Source: Parachlamydiaceae bacterium (lineage in GTDB: Bacteria > Chlamydiota > Chlamydiia > Chlamydiales > Parachlamydiaceae). From it: a stretch of 6,511 nucleotides of DNA. Every line of letters starts with the position of its first letter. Position 1 is the first letter of the stretch. The stretch spans positions 771 through 7,281 of the forward strand of contig PLSG01000586.1 in the NCBI GenBank assembly GCA_003164155.1, given 5' to 3'. Of the stretch, positions 1 through 4,254 are shown one piece after another. The notes under the pieces were generated by a model. That model saw nothing but the letters and a program-made list of their open reading frames with translations. It searched no databases and was not told the origin of the DNA. Both the position numbers and the translations under genes were made by a program.

Positions 1-642
1 TTGACCGAAAAGGTGAATAAGGCCTATATTTATCCAGTTACCAGTTAAGTAGCTAAATGCGGCAAATGCCCCCCAAATGCCTACTAAAATGATATAAAAT
101 AAAATTTCTCTTTTTGGCGGTATCTTACTTGGGCACGAAGATGTGTAATAGACAGCATAGCCAGGACAAAACAATACTAGCAAAATAGTCTTAATCAATA
201 ACTTGCCTCCTAAAACCACAGCCGGACAATTTTGTGCATCGTCATGAGTTAGAGGATCTTTGTGATGTTCGATGTGACCAACTTCCCAGAAGTAATGATA
301 ATTAACGCCCATGGGAGTCGAGAGCATATTTCCAATGAATTTGTGCAGGTATTTTATGAATTTCCTGTTTTTGCCTATGAAAAGCATATTATGTGCACTT
401 TCGTGTATGCCTATGATGCCAAAGGATAAGATTATCCATGCATAAGAAATACATAATAAGGGGATCAGAAGCCATAATGAAAAGGGGCGCACATAACTTA
501 ACCAGGAACCAAAAAATATCCCACCCAATAGCAGCATCAAGACGCTGAAATTCAAAAGATTGTGCTTCCAAGCAGTTTGAGAATTATATAAGTATGGCTT
601 AGCTTCGTTCCTAGCATCTTCCAGCCATTGATACGTATTCAT
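1..642 (-). CDS. Membrane fatty acid desaturase family protein, N-terminal part (cut by window edge)
   Basis: The frame is open from an ATG at 642 to the left edge, giving 214 residues with no stop, so the C-terminus lies outside. GGAG at 653-650 stands 7 nt before the ATG and supports this start. Two histidine boxes typical of membrane di-iron desaturases and hydroxylases are visible: HESAHN (His80, His84; HxxxH) and GHIEHH (His123, His126, His127; HxxHH), the second followed by acidic residues at 134-135. The third box expected near the C-terminus is not in the window. Hydrophobic stretches at about 29-47, 53-78, 141-166 and 180-209 look like membrane segments. The wording HExxHN, then an NR, then a proline/Met-Gly-Val stretch before HxxHH recalls the sphingolipid Delta-4 desaturase branch more than soluble acyl-ACP desaturases. 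Inferred role: oxygen-dependent desaturation or hydroxylation of a membrane lipid acyl chain. The substrate cannot be told. It points the same way as the ether-lipid operon but is separated from it by 540 bp. Confidence 0.85.
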   Translation of the reverse strand, partial: MNTYQWLEDARNEAKPYLYNSQTAWKHNLLNFSVLMLLLGGIFFGSWLSYVRPFSLWLLIPLLCISYAWIILSFGIIGIHESAHNMLFIGKNRKFIKYLHKFIGNMLSTPMGVNYHYFWEVGHIEHHKDPLTHDDAQNCPAVVLGGKLLIKTILLVLFCPGYAVYYTSSCPSKIPPKREILFYIILVGIWGAFAAFSYLTGNWINIGLIHLFGQ

Positions 643-683
643 ATACGCTCTCCATTTTAAATTAGTCAAATCCTATAAGTTTT

Positions 684-712
684 AGTATAGCATAGAATGT
701 GGTTAGTATAAA
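684..712 (-). promoter_or_regulatory. Candidate sigma-70-type promoter for the desaturase gene
   Basis: On the minus strand TTTATA (712-707) and TATACT (689-684) are separated by 17 nt. Each resembles the -35 and -10 consensus (4 of 6 and 5 of 6 matches). Transcription would start near 677, leaving a leader of about 35 nt that carries the GGAG site. A second TATACT lies 21 bp upstream (710-705). The region is AT-rich, so chance matches are likely, and no experimental support is available. Confidence 0.35.
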
Positions 713-749
713 ATATTGGATATGTTTTTAAGTGGAAATGGAAATCTAA

Positions 750-1113
750 AAGCACAAGGAGAAGGCTAAAAAATATCTAGAGCATGCTCTTAAATTAGCT
801 CTTTCTCTTTTTAGATTTAAAAAATGTTGTCTTGGTCATTGCGGGAAGAGGGGGGAAAGAGGATGAAATTAAAAATAAATTGAGTTCTATTATAGAGGTG
901 GTAATTCTTGGCGAAGTGCCCAATGATGTGGTTTCTAATATATATGCTAGTTGCGATATTTTCATTACTGCCTCAACAAAAGAAACGAAAGGACTGACCG
1001 TTTTGGAGGCTACATCCTCAGGTCTTACTGTAATTGCCCCACGCGCTGGAGAATTACAAGATTCCATTGCTAATCCTTGTACCCTTCCTGCGGATTTAGG
1101 GTACAAGGACTAG
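750..1113 (+). pseudogene. Relic of a GT4-family (group 1) glycosyltransferase, C-terminal domain only
   Basis: From about 814 the plus strand encodes a stretch that reads as the nucleotide-sugar binding half of a GT-B fold glycosyltransferase. It has a VIAGRG strand-turn, then a segment ending in ILGEVP, then IYASCDIFITAS, then KETKGLTVLEA with the E-x7-E pattern typical of GT4 enzymes, then a GLTVIAP strand. This frame is blocked upstream by TAG at 796-798. The preceding frame (750-824) gives KKYLEHALKLALSLFRF, which fits the helix before VIAGRG. Removing one A from the six-A run at 819-824 would join the two as FRFKNVVLVIAGRG. Upstream of 750 that frame meets a stop at 747. The N-terminal half of the enzyme is absent, and homology fades around 1065, shortly before an inverted repeat and a stop at 1111. 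No ribosome binding site precedes any start. It is best read as a decayed gene fragment in the opposite orientation to its neighbours, not a working small protein. Confidence 0.7.
1074..1109. repeat. Perfect 12-bp inverted repeat with 12-nt loop
   Basis: TCCTTGTACCCT (1074-1085) and its exact reverse complement AGGGTACAAGGA (1098-1109) flank a 12-nt spacer. Neither strand has a T-run after the stem, so it is not a standard intrinsic terminator. It lies just where the glycosyltransferase similarity stops and ends just before that frame's stop codon. It could be a dispersed palindromic repeat, the scar of a mobile element, or a hairpin downstream of the HMG-CoA reductase transcript. One copy in the window cannot settle this. 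Confidence 0.75.
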
Positions 1114-1133
1114 CCACGTGCTTTATCTCTGGC

Positions 1134-1148
1134 CCGCTTCCTAAGCGG
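1134..1148. other. Small stem-loop downstream of the HMG-CoA reductase gene
   Basis: CCGCTT (1134-1139) and AAGCGG (1143-1148) form a 6-bp GC-rich stem with a 3-nt loop, 35 nt past the stop codon of the reductase gene on the minus strand. No T-tract follows on that strand, so it would be a poor intrinsic terminator. It could help end the operon transcript or protect its 3' end together with the 12-bp hairpin further on. I could not identify any better terminator in 1114-1182. Confidence 0.35.
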
Positions 1149-1182
1149 CGTGCTTATGGGAGACAATAATTTTATCTTTTAT

Positions 1183-2493
1183 TTAACTTGTATTTGCCTG
1201 ATTGCTAGTTTGTAGCATAGACTTTTTTTTAAAACGCGCTAAAACTTGATGTGCTTTAGAAAAATAACCACCCACAAAGGCGGCTGCAATGGATATCTCT
1301 CCCGCCAACACTACCCCAGCTACCACTTCGGCTAAGATTGGGGCCCCGCCTTGAGCGGGAATGCCCATGATTTCCAGGCAGGCTTTAGGCGTGGGCAATC
1401 CTGTGCCGCCACCCACTGTGCCTAACATGACGTTGGGTAAAGAGACCGATACATAGAGATCGCCTTGGGGCGTCAAAGAAGCCGTGGTAATCCCCACCGC
1501 AGACTCTCCGACGCAGGCGGCATCTTGGCCGCAGGCGATGAAAATTGCCGCCAAGGCATTAGCCATGTGCCCCTGGGCACCAATCGATCCGGTAATTAAA
1601 CTGCCTGTGGTGCTTTTTGTGGAATATTCGACCATCATTGTCGCGCTTACTCCCATGTGGGTTTGCATTAGGCTGTCGGGAATGATTACCTCGGCCGTGA
1701 CTTTTTTGCCCCTTACCTGTTGAAAAGCCTGTGCGGTGGCCTTTTTATCTCCGGACATATTGGACTCCAGAAAGCTCATGCGCGGCTTGACCGGAGAATT
1801 CTGCAGTATGCATTCGTATATGGCCTGGGTAGCAATCGTCACCATATTTTGTCCCGAGGCATCGCCGGTGGTATATTCAAAAATTAAAAAGACATCGCAT
1901 CCATGCACATTGACCAGCATATCGCTGAGTTTGCCAAAGCGCGTGGTTTTTTCGGCTATGCGTCGGAACTCTTCCACTTGACCAATAGCCCAAAAAACAA
2001 AACAGCCCGCTTCTCGCAAGTTGTTAAAGACAAAAAGTGGCGCCCGGCTGATCCCTTCGCTGAGCAGCATGGCAGAGCATCCACCCACCTCGCTGATCAG
2101 CTGACACCCTCGGTGGTAGGAGCCCACTAAGGCCGCCTCAGTGGTAGCCATGGGGATGTAGTAGTCCCCTTTGGCAAATACCCCGTTGACTCTTAGGGGA
2201 CCTGCCAAACCTATCGGTATTTTGGCCGTGCCGATATAGTTTTCTATATTGGGATCGTACTTGTCCAAATGTTTTTGCGCTTCATCATCCCATAGGAGAT
2301 GCTTAGTTTCTGGCGACACTTTTAGGAGGCTGTAGATTTCCTCTACCGACTCAGGGGTATTTCTCAAGGTGTTGGGTATGCGCGGTTTATAATCCTCTTT
2401 AGAGGGAGCGAGCTGCAGAAGCACTTCATCGAGAGTGCGCAAACCCATAGATTTTTTAACATGCGCTTGTAAGGATTTGTAGCTTTTTGTCAT
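1183..2493 (-). CDS. hmgA: Hydroxymethylglutaryl-CoA reductase, class I type
   Basis: This 436-residue cytosolic enzyme would reduce HMG-CoA to mevalonate, the committed step of the mevalonate route to isoprenoids. Class I signatures are present in order: ENYIGTAKIPIGLAGPL (84-100), MATTE with the catalytic Glu119, Arg150 at the position of the substrate-carboxylate Arg of human HMGR, GDASGQNM (210-217), SGDKK with Lys250, Lys293, HMAN with Asn312, GQD with Asp324, GTVGGGTGLPT (358-368), and SKAH with the catalytic His415. The eukaryotic membrane anchor is absent, as usual in prokaryotes, and the length fits the soluble catalytic part. AAAAGGG at 2509-2503, 9 nt before the ATG, supports the start. 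It is the last gene of the likely operon, 24 nt after the AGPS stop. Odd points: GSYHRG (124-129) replaces the usual ASxNRG in the CoA-binding segment, and the tail after residue 420 is short and polar. Cofactor is probably NADPH, by class. Many bacterial annotations use mvaA for this function. Confidence 0.95.
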   Translation of the reverse strand: MTKSYKSLQAHVKKSMGLRTLDEVLLQLAPSKEDYKPRIPNTLRNTPESVEEIYSLLKVSPETKHLLWDDEAQKHLDKYDPNIENYIGTAKIPIGLAGPLRVNGVFAKGDYYIPMATTEAALVGSYHRGCQLISEVGGCSAMLLSEGISRAPLFVFNNLREAGCFVFWAIGQVEEFRRIAEKTTRFGKLSDMLVNVHGCDVFLIFEYTTGDASGQNMVTIATQAIYECILQNSPVKPRMSFLESNMSGDKKATAQAFQQVRGKKVTAEVIIPDSLMQTHMGVSATMMVEYSTKSTTGSLITGSIGAQGHMANALAAIFIACGQDAACVGESAVGITTASLTPQGDLYVSVSLPNVMLGTVGGGTGLPTPKACLEIMGIPAQGGAPILAEVVAGVVLAGEISIAAAFVGGYFSKAHQVLARFKKKSMLQTSNQANTS

Positions 2494-2517
2494 GGCAATT
2501 GACCCTTTTATATCAAA

Positions 2518-4236
2518 TTATGTCCAGTCTATGTTGAGACTGTTTATGGAAATTCCATCTATGATTGAAGGTGTAGGATGCTCAGTCTGCATTAGCTTGC
2601 CAGGGTTGCTGATATTTTGCGGATCCAAGGCCTTTTTTATCCCATGCAAAGCTATGAGACCTGTCTCACCGACTTCTTCGGCAAACCACGGTTGATGCTC
2701 ATATCCCACGGCATGGTGATGGCTCAAAGAACCGCCGTATTTTACTATGGCATCGGTAGCCAACCCTTTGATATAGTTATACTGCTCAAATTCCTTCCCT
2801 ACGATCATTTTGCAGGCGTAGATGAAATACAGGGAGGCGCCATTCTCATATGAATGTGAAATGTGGCAGGCCACGAATCCAGGCAAGCCCATCTTGGCTA
2901 TGCTCTTTGAGAGCGTGGCCTGCACATTGTAATATAAATTGAGTAAATTCGACCAGGTGGTAGCCGTTTCAGCCACATCTACCATTGCCATATTATCCAT
3001 GCTGAAATCTCTTAAATAGGGGACATCAAAACGGGCCTTCCGCCATTTTCTTCCGGCACTTGCTCCTGCAGAGATGCCCTTATTTTTCTTACATAATTTA
3101 AAGCAATGCGTGCGCGAGGTTTTGATTTTGGGTAAGTCACCTTCAAAACCCATCAACAGCAGGCATGGCGTGTGATAACCCATCAGCTTGGAAACCACTA
3201 ATTTTTGGAATTTTTGCATCAGATGCTTTGTGGTCGAAACTCGATGGCCCGTATACATGGCCATTTCTGTTTCGGATTCATCTAAAAGGCGGATCATCGT
3301 GGGCTTATAGCCGCTGTGAACCATTTCATAGATGGCTTCAACCCCAGAGGCGAAATTGGGAAATATAAATCCGTAATACTCCTTATGGGAAGGTACAGCA
3401 TGGATTTTCACGGTAGCTTCTGTAATTACCCCAAGTGTGCCTTCAGAACCAATTACCACCTGATTGAGATCTGGTCCGATAGAGCAAGCTGGCGTGGGCT
3501 TAGTGATTAATGTCCCTGCGGGAGAAGCCATCTTCAAGGCAATCACCATGTGCTCTATTTTGCCATAGGCATCAGACTGCTGTCCAGCCGAACGCGTGGC
3601 AATCCAGCCGCCTAAAGAAGAGTACTCAAATGAATCGGGAATATGGCCCAAAGAATAGCCCAAGGCATTTAATTTGCTTTCGATGGCTGGTCCCAAAATG
3701 CCCGCTTCGAAGGTGGCCGTCAAAGATTTTGTATCGATATTGAGTAGGCGGTCCATGGTTCCCATGTGAATGGTTACAACTGATCTTTTGCCGTTTTCAC
3801 GCGGCTCTACGCAGCCTACAATGTTGGTGCCGCCGCCAAAGGGAATAAGGCACACGTTGTGCTCTTTAGCTAGACGCACGATAGCTTCTACGTGGGCATG
3901 GTTTTCGGGGTACACTACGAGATCTGGAGAGCTAGATACTATCCCCATGCGCATGCGCAGCAGATCCCGATAGCTTTTTCCATAGCTATGGCATAAACGC
4001 ACATCTTCGTCGCAAGATATTTGATCAGCGCGCAGCACTTTCTTTAAATTATCCAAGAACTTTACATCGATATTTGGTTCCGGCAGGTGGATAGTGGATC
4101 TATCTACGGGCTTGATAGTTTTTCCATCCAAGCCAATTTTTTTTTGCACCCAGGGCAAGAAATATGGCCGCGCTATGGGGTCAAATTCCCCTATGCCATC
4201 TCCCCAGCCCCACCAGCGCATTGTTTCTCTACCCAT
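2518..4236 (-). CDS. agps: Alkyldihydroxyacetonephosphate synthase (AGPS) family FAD enzyme
   Basis: AGPS exchanges the acyl group of 1-acyl-DHAP for a fatty alcohol, forming the ether bond of alkyl-DHAP without net redox change. From the upstream ATG at 4245 the frame has 575 residues. I prefer the ATG at 4236 (residue 4), giving 572. Numbering here is from 4245. Visible blocks: RWWGWG (10-15), typical of the family N-terminus; the FAD-binding PFGGGTNIVG (135-144); PDSFEYSSLGGWIATRSAG (203-221); GPDLNQVVIGSEGTLGVITE (257-276); IRLLD with Arg319, matching the Arg of human AGPS that is mutated in chondrodysplasia; LRDFSMDNMAMVDVAET (411-427); HSYENGASLYF with Tyr466; SHHHAVG (508-514); and LDPQNISNPGKL at the end. 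The triple His, Tyr466 and Arg319 are those tied to catalysis in AGPS, which favours AGPS over generic lactate- or glycolate-oxidase-like relatives. No peroxisomal targeting is expected or seen. It lies 18 nt after the acyl ligase-ACP-acyltransferase gene, which could supply its acyl-DHAP. The fatty alcohol source is not in the window. Confidence 0.9.
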   Translation of the reverse strand: MGRETMRWWGWGDGIGEFDPIARPYFLPWVQKKIGLDGKTIKPVDRSTIHLPEPNIDVKFLDNLKKVLRADQISCDEDVRLCHSYGKSYRDLLRMRMGIVSSSPDLVVYPENHAHVEAIVRLAKEHNVCLIPFGGGTNIVGCVEPRENGKRSVVTIHMGTMDRLLNIDTKSLTATFEAGILGPAIESKLNALGYSLGHIPDSFEYSSLGGWIATRSAGQQSDAYGKIEHMVIALKMASPAGTLITKPTPACSIGPDLNQVVIGSEGTLGVITEATVKIHAVPSHKEYYGFIFPNFASGVEAIYEMVHSGYKPTMIRLLDESETEMAMYTGHRVSTTKHLMQKFQKLVVSKLMGYHTPCLLLMGFEGDLPKIKTSRTHCFKLCKKNKGISAGASAGRKWRKARFDVPYLRDFSMDNMAMVDVAETATTWSNLLNLYYNVQATLSKSIAKMGLPGFVACHISHSYENGASLYFIYACKMIVGKEFEQYNYIKGLATDAIVKYGGSLSHHHAVGYEHQPWFAEEVGETGLIALHGIKKALDPQNISNPGKLMQTEHPTPSIIDGISINSLNIDWT

Positions 4237-4244
4237 AAACACCA

Positions 4245-4250
4245 TCCTTT
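4245..4250 (-). promoter_or_regulatory. Ribosome binding site that decides the AGPS start
   Basis: The minus strand reads AAAGGA here. It abuts the ATG at 4245, leaving no spacing for that codon, but stands 8 nt before the in-frame ATG at 4236. The downstream ATG is therefore the more likely start, removing three residues (Met-Val-Phe). The site lies just beyond the stop codon of the upstream gene at 4257-4255, as expected for a translationally close operon pair. Confidence 0.6.
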
Positions 4251-4254
4251 TATG

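Noticed and set aside
389..571. A 60-codon minus-strand open frame inside the desaturase
   Set aside because: It is in a different frame from the desaturase reading with its two histidine boxes and ribosome binding site, so it is a shadow of that partial gene.
795..1106. A 103-codon open frame on the minus strand in the intergenic region
   Set aside because: It is antisense to the recognisable GT4 relic, and its translation shows no family motif. Openness here follows from the coding history of the other strand.
832..1113. The TTG-started 93-residue frame as a functional small protein
   Set aside because: It has no Shine-Dalgarno sequence, it begins in the middle of a GT4 beta strand, and the upstream continuation of the same domain is in another frame. 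A relic explains it better.
1111..1160. Possible intrinsic terminator or tRNA-like remnant around the CACGTG and stem-loop
   Set aside because: No T-tract follows the stem on either strand and no cloverleaf can be drawn. Only the small stem-loop is reported, at low confidence.
1183..2493. The idea that the HMGR homologue makes the fatty alcohol needed by AGPS
   Set aside because: The four-electron thioester reduction is the right chemistry. But the residues that bind the HMG carboxylate and hydroxyl (Arg150, Lys293, Asn312) are kept, which argues for ordinary HMG-CoA reduction.
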